Assembly (NCBI GenBank): GCA_017442785.1
Contig: JAFRZB010000039.1
Span: forward strand, 1 to 59,939
DNA length: 59,939 nt
Direction: 5' to 3'
Source of the DNA: Bacillota bacterium
GTDB lineage: Bacteria; Bacillota; Clostridia; Peptostreptococcales; Anaerovoracaceae
Positions 16,073-24,772 of the stretch are shown piece after piece (the stretch's first letter is position 1; the number at the start of each line of letters is the position of its first letter). A program made the translations under genes and the position numbers. The notes under the pieces were generated by a model, which was not told the origin of the DNA, did not search any database, and saw only the letters and a list, made by a program, of their open reading frames with translations.

Positions 16073-18220
16073 CTACCTTCCGCCGAACAGGCCCTTTACC
16101 GCCTCGAAGGCGGACGCCAGGGCTGCCCTTATGGCTTCTTCTATCTGGACGAGAGCCTGCGTTGCTCCGGCGTCCGGAGCCAGCTTCGAGAATCCGAATA
16201 CGGCAAGCTCGAATACCGCGCAGACTATAAGTATCGCTATTACTATCTTAAGAAAGATGTGCTTGGAAACGACTTCATCGTCATCCTCATCCTCTTCATC
16301 ATCTTCATCCTCTGCTCCGGATGCCTTGCTTTCGGTGAGAGCAGGATCGAACTGCTGAGTGACCTCAAGAGGCTTCTCCTCCGCCTGTGGCTCCTCAGCC
16401 GGAAGCTCATGTGCCTCGGGCTGTTCCTCCGCCGGAAGCTCCTGCGCCTCGGGCTGCTCCTCCGCCGGGAGCTCTGCCGCAGGAAGCTCCACCTCAGCGG
16501 GCTGTTCTTCCGCCTGAGGCTCCTCCAGACCCGCAAGCTCTTCCTCAAGATCGTACTTGGTGGCAAGGAGCTCTGCGTCCGCCGCTCCCGCGACGTGCGG
16601 TCTCTGCGGTATCTCCTCAATTACCTGAGCGGCGTCCTCCGCAGGCTGCTCTTCAGCTGCCTCTTCGGAAACTGCTTCCGGAGCTTCTTCCGCGGACTTC
16701 TCCTCCGGGATGCTCTCGGCGGCCTTTGCGGCCTCGCTCCTGAGCTCCGCAAGAAGGTCGTCTATGGACTTCTCCGGAAGATGCTCTTCAGAAGGCTCCT
16801 GCGCTGCGGGCGCCTCAGCAACTTCCGCTGCCGGAGCTTCGGGCTGCTCGTACAGCCTGGCGCGTTCCTCGGCGTCCTCGGAGATGCGTCTGAACACCCT
16901 GGTGCTTGCGGGGTCCGCGGTTATCATCGGTGCTTCCTTTACAGCCATCGCCGCGCTGCGGACGGTACCTATGCCTGCAAGGGCCTCCAATATGCCTCCT
17001 ACGGGGATCTCCCTTGTAGGCTCGGAGGGCTCCGGAGCGTCCAGATCTATGAATGTGGCATCGGAAACAGGTGTCTCCGCATTCTTCTTCGCCGCGGCTA
17101 CGGCCTCGGCCACCTCTCTTGCGGCAACATCCGGATCCTTACCGCCGGCTACCTCGTCAAGGCTCCTGAAGTAAGCCTCTCTGGCTGCAGCCATGGCTGC
17201 CAGACGCTTCTTCCTAAGAGACCTGTTGTTCTCGGCTATTACCTCCTGAGACTCAAGCTCCTTTATGGTGTTCTCGATAGCCTCGATGTCATACTTCGTG
17301 GGATCTCCCGCGGGCAGCTCCACCTCCGCGGGGGGCTCCGGATCTACCGTCTCCTCCACCTTGGGGAGCTCGGGAGACTGGCTGAAGAACTTCTGCGCCG
17401 GGGTCTCCTCCGTCTGGGCGGGCACGTCCTCCATCAGCAGCTTCTCGAACTCTGTGAGCTCCTGCGCGTGGACTGTGGGCTCGGACGGCTGGAAAGGATG
17501 CAGGGTGTCGCGGAGAGGATCGAAATCGTCTCCGTGCATGGCGTGTATCCTGTCATATTCGCGGTCCAGCAGCTTCTGGAACTCGTCGTTCTTCCTCTGG
17601 AAGGTGTAGAACTTGGGCTGAGTATCCTGCTGCCTGGGCTCTCTTTCGGGAATGATGTCCCTGAGCGTAAACTCCATGCTCGCCGGATCCGTCTGGACCG
17701 GGGTTATGGGCATGGGCTCGGAGAGCGTCATGGATTCTATCTTGGCTGTGGCGGGATAAGACGGCTTGGTGTCTCCGGGAGCCATGGGCCACGCCGGCCC
17801 CGTCTGCATGACGCCGGTGGCGGTGAACTTCTGAGTATACCAGTAGGGCCTCGTGGGCTCCTCCGCCTTAGGCTCCTCCTTTACCGGCGCAGGCTTTGCA
17901 GCCGGCTTTTCCTCTTTCCTGTCCGGTATCGAAACATAGCCCTCGGAAGCGTCCTCGGACATTACGGTCACAGGTCTATTCTTTTCAAGCGCTGCGGAGA
18001 TCTCGGCCTCGGAAAGCGAGACGGTGTTGGTGCGGGTATTGAATTCCGGCCAGCTCATGTTGATGTCTTCCATCTCCTTGGGCTTCGGGAAATCCTTGGT
18101 GTTCCAGCTCAGTTCTCTGGTCGCCCTGATCACCTCATCGTCCGCGCTGACCCTCGCCCCGCACATGGGGCAGTGGGTCTGGGTGGGACCGACTTCGCAG
18201 CCGCATACTTTGCATTTCAT
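16073..18220 (-). CDS. Zinc-ribbon membrane protein with acidic Pro/Glu-rich middle
   Basis: A 715-residue protein of no known family as a whole. It opens with a zinc ribbon, MKCKVCGCEV then HCPMCG (Cys 3, 6, 17, 20). A long low-complexity region rich in Glu, Ala and Pro follows, with 11-residue tandem repeats of the type AEEQPEAQELP near residues 575-620. An acidic run of Asp/Glu precedes one transmembrane helix close to the C-terminus (IFLKIVIAILIVCAVFELAVF). The topology suggests a cytoplasmic zinc ribbon tethered to the membrane. I chose the ATG at 18220, with GGAGG eight bases upstream, over a TTG at 18238. It is the first gene of the operon with UPF0182, glutamine synthetase and SDR. 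Confidence 0.75.
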   Translation of the reverse strand: MKCKVCGCEVGPTQTHCPMCGARVSADDEVIRATRELSWNTKDFPKPKEMEDINMSWPEFNTRTNTVSLSEAEISAALEKNRPVTVMSEDASEGYVSIPDRKEEKPAAKPAPVKEEPKAEEPTRPYWYTQKFTATGVMQTGPAWPMAPGDTKPSYPATAKIESMTLSEPMPITPVQTDPASMEFTLRDIIPEREPRQQDTQPKFYTFQRKNDEFQKLLDREYDRIHAMHGDDFDPLRDTLHPFQPSEPTVHAQELTEFEKLLMEDVPAQTEETPAQKFFSQSPELPKVEETVDPEPPAEVELPAGDPTKYDIEAIENTIKELESQEVIAENNRSLRKKRLAAMAAAREAYFRSLDEVAGGKDPDVAAREVAEAVAAAKKNAETPVSDATFIDLDAPEPSEPTREIPVGGILEALAGIGTVRSAAMAVKEAPMITADPASTRVFRRISEDAEERARLYEQPEAPAAEVAEAPAAQEPSEEHLPEKSIDDLLAELRSEAAKAAESIPEEKSAEEAPEAVSEEAAEEQPAEDAAQVIEEIPQRPHVAGAADAELLATKYDLEEELAGLEEPQAEEQPAEVELPAAELPAEEQPEAQELPAEEQPEAHELPAEEPQAEEKPLEVTQQFDPALTESKASGAEDEDDEEDEDDDEVVSKHIFLKIVIAILIVCAVFELAVFGFSKLAPDAGATQALVQIEEAIRAALASAFEAVKGLFGGR
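16390..16510 (-). repeat. 33-bp tandem repeats in the zinc-ribbon gene
   Basis: Two near-identical 33-bp units plus partial copies encode AEEQPEA(Q/H)ELP. The copies differ at only a few bases, which suggests recent slippage. Confidence 0.6.
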
Positions 18221-18258
18221 ATTAGCGTTCCTCCGCAATATACATTATGAGTCACTCT

Positions 18259-18287
18259 ATTATATTACAAATATATCAACTGTTCAA
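18259..18287 (-). promoter_or_regulatory. Promoter of the zinc-ribbon/UPF0182/GS/SDR operon
   Basis: Minus-strand TTGAAC (18282-18287), 17-nt spacer, perfect TATAAT (18259-18264). The start would be near 18252, about 30 nt before the ATG. Confidence 0.75.
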
Positions 18288-18307
18288 CAGAAAGCCGCCG
18301 CGCGCGT

Positions 18308-18335
18308 AAAAAAGACCGCCGGGACTGCCCGGCGG
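18308..18335 (-). terminator. Terminator after the URO-D family gene
   Basis: An 8-bp perfect stem CCGCCGGG/CCCGGCGG with a 4-nt loop, followed on the minus strand by TCTTTTTT. It separates the URO-D gene from the operon promoter just downstream. Confidence 0.9.
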
Positions 18336-18359
18336 CCTGATTATCGTTTCATTAACTTT

Positions 18360-19436
18360 TTACTTTGAGAACGCGATCCTGGACTGCCTGTAGAGCTCCT
18401 CGCAGAAGGCCGGAGTGAGCATCTTGAAAGCCATTCCCGGCACCAGGCAGGGCTTGTCCTTTCTGCAGAACCTTGCCGCGTACTTTCTGGCCTCCTCTCT
18501 CTGCTGCTCCGGCGTGGAATCGTCCACATCGTAGTCCGGATAGACTCCGATGATGATCTTGTCGCCGTACATGTCGTAGAGCTTGGCCGTGTCGTTCATG
18601 GGCTGTCCGGCCCAGGAATCCCAGCCCGCAGCTATCATGTTGGGGACCTGCTTCTCTATCTTTCCGCAGGAATGGAAGTCCGCGATCTTACCCTTGGAGT
18701 GGATGAAATCCGTGACCTTCCTCATGTAGGGCACTATCATCTCCCTGACTACGTCCGGGCTGAAGAAGGTGTCCTTCTGGGCGCCCCAGTCGTCATGTAT
18801 GTAGAAGATATCCACCTGCGGGTAGTAATAGCAGTAGTGGTCGAAGATGTCCACGTACATGTCGGAAAGCTTGGTAAGGAAAGCGTGCACGGCGTCCTTC
18901 TGATCCTCGTCTATCAGGGCCATTATGGCTCCCTCAAACTCCATGAGGCTTATTATCCTCTCGAAGAATCCGTTCTGGAGCCACGCCTTTACCGGAACGC
19001 CGTCGTCGAAGAACGGCTTGTTGTACTCGGAGCTGTTCTTCCAGTCCCAGGCGTCTATGTCCGGCCAGACCAGGACCTTTTCCCAGTCGTTCATGTCTTC
19101 CAGCATGGGCTTTCCGGGACGCACCATGGAGCCCCGCACCTGCTTTATGTACTCCCACTCCACGCCGAACATGTCCTTGCCGCCGCCCTCGGTATCCGGG
19201 TCGAACGGCTTGCAGTCGAATACCATGCCGCGCGCTATGTTGTCCGGGTTTATCCTCGGGGCGAAGGTCTTATACTCGTTGCCCGTAAACTGCCAGACAG
19301 GCTCGTGCTTCTTGTAGAGAGACTCCGAGGCCTCCCTTACGGAGCACGGGAAATCGTAGATGTCCACCTCTCCGAACATGGTCTTCTTTTTATCGACCAC
19401 CTTCATCTCTTTTTCGCTGAACTTGGGAACTGACAT
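18360..19436 (-). CDS. Uroporphyrinogen decarboxylase (URO-D) family protein, probable methyltransferase
   Basis: A 358-residue URO-D-fold protein. In anaerobes this fold often serves corrinoid-dependent methyl transfer (MtaA/MtbA and O-demethylase types) rather than haem synthesis. A zinc-binding motif of that kind is seen in DFHSCGKIEKQVPN, with His and Cys two apart, and further on in CLVPGMAF. The segment DIFYIHDDWGAQKDTFFSPD is typical of the methyltransferase branch. No corrinoid protein or haem gene is next to it, so the substrate is unknown. AGGAGG lies seven bases before the ATG. A gap of 46 bases separates it from the gene upstream, and the two may be co-transcribed. Confidence 0.75.
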   Translation of the reverse strand: MSVPKFSEKEMKVVDKKKTMFGEVDIYDFPCSVREASESLYKKHEPVWQFTGNEYKTFAPRINPDNIARGMVFDCKPFDPDTEGGGKDMFGVEWEYIKQVRGSMVRPGKPMLEDMNDWEKVLVWPDIDAWDWKNSSEYNKPFFDDGVPVKAWLQNGFFERIISLMEFEGAIMALIDEDQKDAVHAFLTKLSDMYVDIFDHYCYYYPQVDIFYIHDDWGAQKDTFFSPDVVREMIVPYMRKVTDFIHSKGKIADFHSCGKIEKQVPNMIAAGWDSWAGQPMNDTAKLYDMYGDKIIIGVYPDYDVDDSTPEQQREEARKYAARFCRKDKPCLVPGMAFKMLTPAFCEELYRQSRIAFSK

Positions 19437-19482
19437 TTCATTACCTCCTGTGCAAATGATCCCGCTTTCTCAATGCCGCGGC

Positions 19483-19998
19483 CTAGCTGTAGAATGTCTG
19501 CTCTGTCTTTGCGATGGAATATGCCACAAGGAATGCCCAGTCTATGAACTCCTCCGAGGTAGTCACCTCCAGAGCGAATCTTGAGGTAAGCACGAAACTG
19601 CTCCCCTTGCCCGAGGACGTCACTATCTCAGCTATCTTGTCGCCCTTTAGGGTAACGTCATAGGCCATGCCCAGCCTTCCGCGCTGTATGCCGGACTCTA
19701 TCCTTATGCCGCGCTCGTGGAGATAGTCCCAGATCTTCTCGTTGTCGAACTTGAAATGGGACTTGGTGAAGGTGAACCCTCCCAGAATGCCGGAGGTCTC
19801 GCTGGTGACGGTGTGGCCGACCTTATGCACCTCACTCCTTCCCGTGATGTGGTTTATGAACTCGACGTCCGCCGCGCCGAACAGCGGCTGCTTGAGCACG
19901 TTGGCCTCATAGACCACTTCCTGATTATCGTCCTCCATCAGATATCCCTGCTTTACGGACGCCTTTCCCGGGTGAAAATAATATGTCTTAGTTTCCAT
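19483..19998 (-). CDS. Hypothetical protein, possibly LURP-one/tubby-like fold
   Basis: A 171-residue soluble protein I cannot place firmly. It has alternating short strands with motifs like YLMEDDNQEVVYEANV and a final hydrophobic helix FIDWAFLVAYSIAKTEQ. This recalls the LURP-one-related/tubby C-terminal barrel, in which a central helix fills the barrel. That link is by eye only. It overlaps the preceding small membrane protein gene by 11 bases and so is part of the same transcript. Confidence 0.5.
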   Translation of the reverse strand: METKTYYFHPGKASVKQGYLMEDDNQEVVYEANVLKQPLFGAADVEFINHITGRSEVHKVGHTVTSETSGILGGFTFTKSHFKFDNEKIWDYLHERGIRIESGIQRGRLGMAYDVTLKGDKIAEIVTSSGKGSSFVLTSRFALEVTTSEEFIDWAFLVAYSIAKTEQTFYS

Positions 19999-20470
19999 AG
20001 CCCCATTCCTCTTCCTGCTGTCTTAATCTTTTTATTTTCTGCATCGCCTTTACGATGCTAATTATCCCGCCAATCAGCGCAAGCGCTCCGACACCGATGC
20101 ATATGTACGGGATCAGTGCCTGGTTGCGCATCTGTACCACTTCGCCCGGATCCTCCGGATTATAAAAGACCTTGATATTGTCGCCGGCCTTTATGTTTGA
20201 AAGCACTCCGAGCTCGGATTCGTATTCCCTGCCGTTTACGGTGTATTTAACAGTAACATCGTACTCGGCGTCGTGGTGCGTACTGTCGCTGTCGGTATAC
20301 TCCTCCCGGACAAGCTCGGCCTTTGAGACGACCGCGCTGACCTCTTTGTAGTCCCTTGCATCACTGATGTTTCCCACAGTCACGAGCCCGAAGATAAGCA
20401 ACATCAGTCCGCCCGGGATGAGGAACCTGCCCAGGGTGGTCGCCTGCATAAGCTGAATAAACTTGTTCAT
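19988..20470 (-). CDS. DUF3592-like small membrane protein
   Basis: A 160-residue protein with a transmembrane helix near each end (about residues 13-32 and 116-140). The outer domain between them contains VKYTVNGREYESE and IKVFYNPEDPGEVVQ, both typical of DUF3592. The role of the family is unknown. I chose the ATG at 20470, which follows a G-rich AAAAGGGGGAGAG stretch. A TTG at 20488 is less likely. The basic, Glu-rich tail ends in the cytoplasm. Confidence 0.7.
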   Translation of the reverse strand: MNKFIQLMQATTLGRFLIPGGLMLLIFGLVTVGNISDARDYKEVSAVVSKAELVREEYTDSDSTHHDAEYDVTVKYTVNGREYESELGVLSNIKAGDNIKVFYNPEDPGEVVQMRNQALIPYICIGVGALALIGGIISIVKAMQKIKRLRQQEEEWGYGN

Positions 20471-20517
20471 CTCTCCCCCTTTTGGCAATTGTTAATAATA
20501 TAATTATGTTACAGAAA

Positions 20518-20546
20518 ATTATATCACCGCCCGGAAAATGCGTCAA
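20518..20546 (-). promoter_or_regulatory. Promoter of the DUF3592 gene
   Basis: Minus-strand TTGACG (20541-20546), 17-nt spacer, perfect TATAAT (20518-20523). It begins at the end of the upstream gene's terminator. Confidence 0.8.
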
Positions 20547-20571
20547 TAAAAAGCCCGGCACATGGCCGGGC
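20546..20571 (-). terminator. Terminator after hydrolase-membrane fusion 1
   Basis: GCCCGGC/GCCGGGC stem with a 5-nt loop, followed on the minus strand by TTTTTATT. It lies 38 nt past the stop codon. Confidence 0.9.
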
Positions 20572-20608
20572 CTTTCGGTGATAATATTTTGATCCAGGTG
20601 AGTTCTGA

Positions 20609-22510
20609 TCAGATCCTCAGCTGGCCGAAGAGCACGCAGGTCAGGCATGCCACGGTACCCATCAGGATCGCGGAGAGCCAGAGGTTTCCGGTCTTTCTGA
20701 AGAGGTAGGTGGATCCGCCGACTCCTACTGCCATGCCGGCCGGCATACCCCAGAGTCTCTGGGTGTCCGCGTTGAAGTTCAGCAGGAACGAAGTGTCGGC
20801 TGCGGAACCGATGGACTGGAAGTGCCACTTGAGGGCTATGATCAGCACCAGAGTGAACTCCGCCAGGAGCACGTTCACGACTATGGCCCTGAGAGTATCC
20901 TTCCATTCAACACCCGTGGAGGGGAGCCTGCGCTCGATGTTGTTTCCGAGGTTGGAGAGCACGAAGCACGGTACCCAGATGCAGATGTAGGGCAGGAAGT
21001 ACGGGATCTTGAAGAGCGGAATGCTCTTGAATCCGAAGAACCATGCGTAGAAGTCCGTACCGGTTATGGTCTCCTGCAGGAGGATCAGGCCGAAGGCTAT
21101 CGCAATGGTAGCGGTGGCTACGAGTATGGTCTTCCAGATGTAGCTGAAGGTTATCTTCTTCTCGCCGTAGGCGGTCATTCCGAGATCGCTTACGGTCATC
21201 TTCTGCTTCTTGCCGTCCGTAAGGCAGAAGAGGATGAAGGTCAGGACGCCAAGAACGGACAGACCGATTATGGTGAAGAACGCAACGTTGGCATAAGTAA
21301 GGTTGAAGCCTGCGCGGATGGCGTTCTTGTTCTGCGGTGTGAGTATGCCGAATGTACCGGTCTTGAGGACTATCCAGGGGAAGACTATGCCGCAGATGGC
21401 GCTTATCGCAAATCCCTTGCCGCGAAGGCCTATGTTTCTGGGAAGCGGCTGCTTAACAGCGCTGAATGCGGGAACTCCCTCGATCAGCATCAGTGCGATT
21501 GCGCAGATCAGAGCGCCGAAGCAGAGTATGCCTGCAAGTCCGATGTAGTCCTTGTACATCCATACCTGGTTGGAAGCCTCTATGTAATTGGGAACGTTGG
21601 CCTGGCCTACAGTCTCCTGAGCGAACCAGATGAGCTTTTCGATGGCGCCCTGGTTGACGAAGGCTGCCTCGTGGATGCGCTGATAGTCTCTGGAGGCGTA
21701 GAAAGCGTTGCCTGCCTCAAAGGATCCGTAGAGCTTGTCCAGCTCTATGTCTCCGCCGGTGTAGCCTGCCCTGCCCTCGAGCGCGGGAGCGGCCTTCATG
21801 GTGTCAGCGATGAATTTTTCCGCGGGGGACTCTACGTCGCCGTTGGTGGTGAGAACGTTGCCCTTATACTGGCTCCAGCCCTCCTGAAGCGCCTTGCCGT
21901 AGAAACTCATACCCATGCCGGAAGCGTTGATTACGCCGATAGTATTGTGCAGAACTCCGATCGCCTTGGCGGTGCAGCAGCCCATGGAGTGGCCCGCCGA
22001 GATGATCTTTGTAGCGTCTACATTTCTCATGGAGGCGAGCACATTGTAGTAAGCCTCGGCTACGTAGACCATTGCGGCTTCGTTGAGAGCCCACTCATCG
22101 ATGTACTGACCGGAATCTCCGGAACCGTACTGGTCTATGGAGAGAACTACGAATCCGCGTCTTGCGAACTCTACCGCCCAGGATTCGTGATTCCTGGCGT
22201 TTCCTGCGTTGCCGTGGGTGCACATGATAGCCGGCGCCGGGGTCTCATCTGTAGCATTGCTCGGGATATACACAAGAGCGCTTAGGGGAACTCCGTCCGG
22301 ACCGGTGATGGTGGTCCTTGTGATCTTCACGTTGCCGAAGCCCGTGACTGCGCCCCAGTTGAAGAACGCCAGTACGATAACAAGAGCCAGGGAGATCCAG
22401 AAGAATCTGTGGATGTTCTTCTTTCTCTTTGCCCTGCCCTCTTCGGTAAAGAACTCGTCGTGAAGTTTCTGATCCATTTTCTGATCATTTTCCTTGCTGA
22501 ACTTTGCCAT
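20609..22510 (-). CDS. Alpha/beta hydrolase fused to a polytopic membrane domain (copy 1)
   Basis: A 633-residue protein. After a charged N-terminus and one helix (about residues 36-52) comes an alpha/beta hydrolase domain with MCTHGNAGNARNHES, GFVVLSIDQYGSGDSG and the nucleophile elbow GHSMG (Ser175). From about residue 390 there are roughly seven transmembrane helices, including PRNIGLRGKGFAISAICG. The hydrolase is probably outside, between the first helix and the membrane domain. The substrate is unknown. The copy at 49061-50878 has the same order and shared signatures (GNARNHESWAVEF, PRNIGLRGKG, ERRLPSTG). I chose the ATG at 22510 with AAAGGAG before it; the open frame further upstream is not convincing. 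It is divergent from a LytTR regulator gene. Confidence 0.82.
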   Translation of the reverse strand: MAKFSKENDQKMDQKLHDEFFTEEGRAKRKKNIHRFFWISLALVIVLAFFNWGAVTGFGNVKITRTTITGPDGVPLSALVYIPSNATDETPAPAIMCTHGNAGNARNHESWAVEFARRGFVVLSIDQYGSGDSGQYIDEWALNEAAMVYVAEAYYNVLASMRNVDATKIISAGHSMGCCTAKAIGVLHNTIGVINASGMGMSFYGKALQEGWSQYKGNVLTTNGDVESPAEKFIADTMKAAPALEGRAGYTGGDIELDKLYGSFEAGNAFYASRDYQRIHEAAFVNQGAIEKLIWFAQETVGQANVPNYIEASNQVWMYKDYIGLAGILCFGALICAIALMLIEGVPAFSAVKQPLPRNIGLRGKGFAISAICGIVFPWIVLKTGTFGILTPQNKNAIRAGFNLTYANVAFFTIIGLSVLGVLTFILFCLTDGKKQKMTVSDLGMTAYGEKKITFSYIWKTILVATATIAIAFGLILLQETITGTDFYAWFFGFKSIPLFKIPYFLPYICIWVPCFVLSNLGNNIERRLPSTGVEWKDTLRAIVVNVLLAEFTLVLIIALKWHFQSIGSAADTSFLLNFNADTQRLWGMPAGMAVGVGGSTYLFRKTGNLWLSAILMGTVACLTCVLFGQLRI

Positions 22511-22612
22511 TGCTGTCTCCTTTAAGTTAATTTCAAATAGTATTATTGCGGCTTGCACAGGAAGTCTACCAATTCCGGGGAGCCCTGTAAACAGCTCTGG
22601 CACCACGGGCAT

Positions 22613-22653
22613 CAGCGGCGACCTGAGCGGCATGTCTGAATGCATGAGCGGCA
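22613..22653 (+). promoter_or_regulatory. Direct repeats in the divergent spacer of module 1 (candidate regulator site)
   Basis: The nine bases TGAGCGGCA occur twice, at 22624-22632 and 22645-22653, with a gap of 12 bases and a period of 21. A partial copy CAGCGGC is at 22613-22619. LytTR-domain regulators typically bind two 9-bp direct repeats separated by about 12 bp, so the geometry fits, although the bases differ from the classical AlgR/AgrA consensus. Confidence 0.45.
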
Positions 22654-22736
22654 AAAAACGATACATGAATGGATAATGCCCCACAAGAAGCCTTTTATAT
22701 GATATACTTATAACAACTTGTTTCGGGAGGGACGAA

Positions 22737-23456
22737 ATGACGCACCGTATAGCTGTATGCGATGACGAGAAGAACATGCTCCGCCAGATATCCAGCTATC
22801 TGGACCAGTGGCAGAAGGAGACGGGAAACGAGCTTGAGCCGTTCTTCTTTTCGTCCGCGGAAGACCTGCTTCAGAACATGGACAGGAAGACCTCTCTTGT
22901 GCTTCTGGACATCTCCATGGGCGGAATGACCGGGATGGACTGCGCAAAGGCGCTGCGCGCCGAAGGATTCCCGGGGGAATTCATATTCATTACCAGCATG
23001 GAGGATTACGCGCTTGAGGGCTACAGGGTCCACGCCTTCGCGTTCCTTACCAAGCCTCTCGTTTACGGAGAGCTTAAGCAGGCCTTAGGCGAATTTACGG
23101 CAAAGCACAGCGCAAAGCGACCCGCCGTAATTCCGGTGGACACGGCAGGCGGCACAAAGATCATCAGGATAAGCAGCATACTTTATGCAGAGGTCTACGG
23201 AAGGGAAACGTCCTTTATCCTTAAGGACGGAACACGGGTGGATTCCGTTATCCAGCTCTCCTCCGTAGAGGAAGACCTGGCCAGATACGGGTTCTTCCGC
23301 TGCCACAGAAGCTGCCTTGTCAACATGAAATATATAGAAAACATTTCCGGCACGGAGCTTACCATGGCGGACGGCAGCGTAGTTCCCCTAAGCAAGCACC
23401 GCGCAAAGGAGTTCATGTCCTCCTACGCCCGCTTTATGAAGGTGGACCTGCGATGA
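22737..23456 (+). CDS. LytTR-family response regulator (module 1)
   Basis: A 239-residue AgrA/LytR-type regulator. The receiver domain (residues 1-120) has the acidic pair at 9-10, the phosphoacceptor Asp58 in LVLLDISMGG and the Lys in FLTKPL. The LytTR DNA-binding domain (about 135-235) is marked by FFRCHRSCLVNMKYIENI and VPLSKHRAKEFMSSY. It should be phosphorylated by the kinase encoded next, whose gene overlaps it by four bases. GGGAGG stands before the ATG. Likely targets are its own operon and the divergent hydrolase gene. Confidence 0.92.
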   Translation: MTHRIAVCDDEKNMLRQISSYLDQWQKETGNELEPFFFSSAEDLLQNMDRKTSLVLLDISMGGMTGMDCAKALRAEGFPGEFIFITSMEDYALEGYRVHAFAFLTKPLVYGELKQALGEFTAKHSAKRPAVIPVDTAGGTKIIRISSILYAEVYGRETSFILKDGTRVDSVIQLSSVEEDLARYGFFRCHRSCLVNMKYIENISGTELTMADGSVVPLSKHRAKEFMSSYARFMKVDLR

Positions 23457-24772
23457 ATTTCATCTGGATCTCCAGCTTTGCCGCGGATACGGCCTTCATA
23501 TGGCTGTTCTTCAAACGGAGCGCTTACACGCCGCAAAGGCAGCGCAAATGGCTGAAGCCCGTCCTTGCGGCGCTTCTCATAACGCTCTACCTCAACGACT
23601 CTTTAATGCCCATCCCCTATGCGTCTGTGAGGGTCGCAGTACGCGCAGCCATCTATTTCCTGTGGATATTCCTTGCGGAAGGAGTGCCCTGGCGGCCTTC
23701 CGCCTACGCGGCGGTCTTCTGGACCGGTATATATACTCTCTTTCAGAACGTCGTCTTCGGGCCGCGGCTGTACATTTTCTTTTCGGGACAGACAGACATC
23801 ACCGGCTCCCGCTTCTGGAGCCAGATCATCATCTCGCTCATCAACATCGTCATCCGGCTCGTCTACTTCGGCATCCTTTCCCGGATCCTTCCCTTCGAGG
23901 GCATCGCGGGAGCAGAGGTCTTCCATATACTGTTCGCTGCCGGAGTCTGCGCCATGTCCATATACACAAAGGATACCAGCGCCCGCATGAGGAGCTTCTT
24001 TGAAGAAGGGCCCTCACTTTTCTCCGTGTACTTTGTGATAATACACATCGCGCTCCTTTTGGCGCTTATTGCGTTTGAGATGTCCAGACGGCGTGCAGTG
24101 GAAAAAGCGTCGCTCCAGATACAGAACAACGCCGCGGAAGCCCTGATGAGAAGCATAGAGGACCGTCAGATGTCAGAAGATGCCGTAAGGACCCTGCGCC
24201 ACGATCTGAAAAATCACGCGGTATCCCTCCAGCTGCTTTTGGAACAGGAAGACACAGAAGCGGCAAAGGCTTATCTTTCCAACTTCCTTGAAGCCGCTAA
24301 AAACCCTGTCGACGGTTTCTCAACAGGAAACAGGCTCCTGGACGGGCTGTTCGCGCAAAAACTGCTCCCGGCCAGAAGACAGGGCGTGAATGTCAGCACC
24401 TCTCTTGACTTCTCGGAGGGCTCTTTTATAGATAACTACGACCTGTGCGTTATGATGGGCAACATACTGGACAACGCCGCAGAGGCCTGCGCAGCCCTTC
24501 CGAAGGACGCGGAAAGGTTCATAAAGATATCCGGCGGACCTGCAGCAAACTATATGCTTATAGAGGTCGCCAATTCGAGCGCAAGAAAGGCCGATCTTCT
24601 TAACGGACTTCCCGCTACCAGCAAGAAGGACAAGGCAATGCACGGATTCGGTCTGAGAAGCGTCAAAAACGTTCTTGCACACTACGGGGGCACCATGGAT
24701 ATAGAGCAGACGGAAAGCGTCTACTCCATTACGCTTATGATCCCGAGAAAAGGAGGCGCTCGCAATGAGTGA
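23453..24772 (+). CDS. GHKL-domain (AgrC-like) sensor histidine kinase (module 1)
   Basis: A 439-residue kinase with about six transmembrane helices in the first 210 residues and almost no outside loops, as in AgrC-type peptide or lipid sensors. The phosphorylated His250 lies in LRHDLKNHAVSLQL. The ATP-binding domain has NILDNAAEACAAL and the G-box HGFGLRSVKNVLAHYGG. It overlaps the regulator gene by four bases and the following CapA-like gene by eight, so all three genes form one operon. The signal is not known. No gene for an AgrD/AgrB-type peptide is present. Confidence 0.9.
   Translation: MNFIWISSFAADTAFIWLFFKRSAYTPQRQRKWLKPVLAALLITLYLNDSLMPIPYASVRVAVRAAIYFLWIFLAEGVPWRPSAYAAVFWTGIYTLFQNVVFGPRLYIFFSGQTDITGSRFWSQIIISLINIVIRLVYFGILSRILPFEGIAGAEVFHILFAAGVCAMSIYTKDTSARMRSFFEEGPSLFSVYFVIIHIALLLALIAFEMSRRRAVEKASLQIQNNAAEALMRSIEDRQMSEDAVRTLRHDLKNHAVSLQLLLEQEDTEAAKAYLSNFLEAAKNPVDGFSTGNRLLDGLFAQKLLPARRQGVNVSTSLDFSEGSFIDNYDLCVMMGNILDNAAEACAALPKDAERFIKISGGPAANYMLIEVANSSARKADLLNGLPATSKKDKAMHGFGLRSVKNVLAHYGGTMDIEQTESVYSITLMIPRKGGARNE

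Noticed and set aside
15461-18250. Very long plus-strand open frame opposite the UPF0182 and zinc-ribbon genes
   Set aside because: It is a shadow of the real minus-strand genes caused by GC-rich codons; low-complexity Leu/Arg/Gly content and no ribosome binding site.
22494-22676. 60-codon plus-strand ORF ending in a Cys- and Gly-rich tail, possible signal peptide precursor for the AgrC-like kinase
   Set aside because: Its first third is antisense to the hydrolase start, it has no ribosome binding site, and module 2 has no counterpart.
22511-22777. N-terminal extension of hydrolase fusion 1 up to 22777
   Set aside because: AAAGGAG lies just before the ATG at 22510, and the extension would run through the divergent promoter and into the regulator gene.
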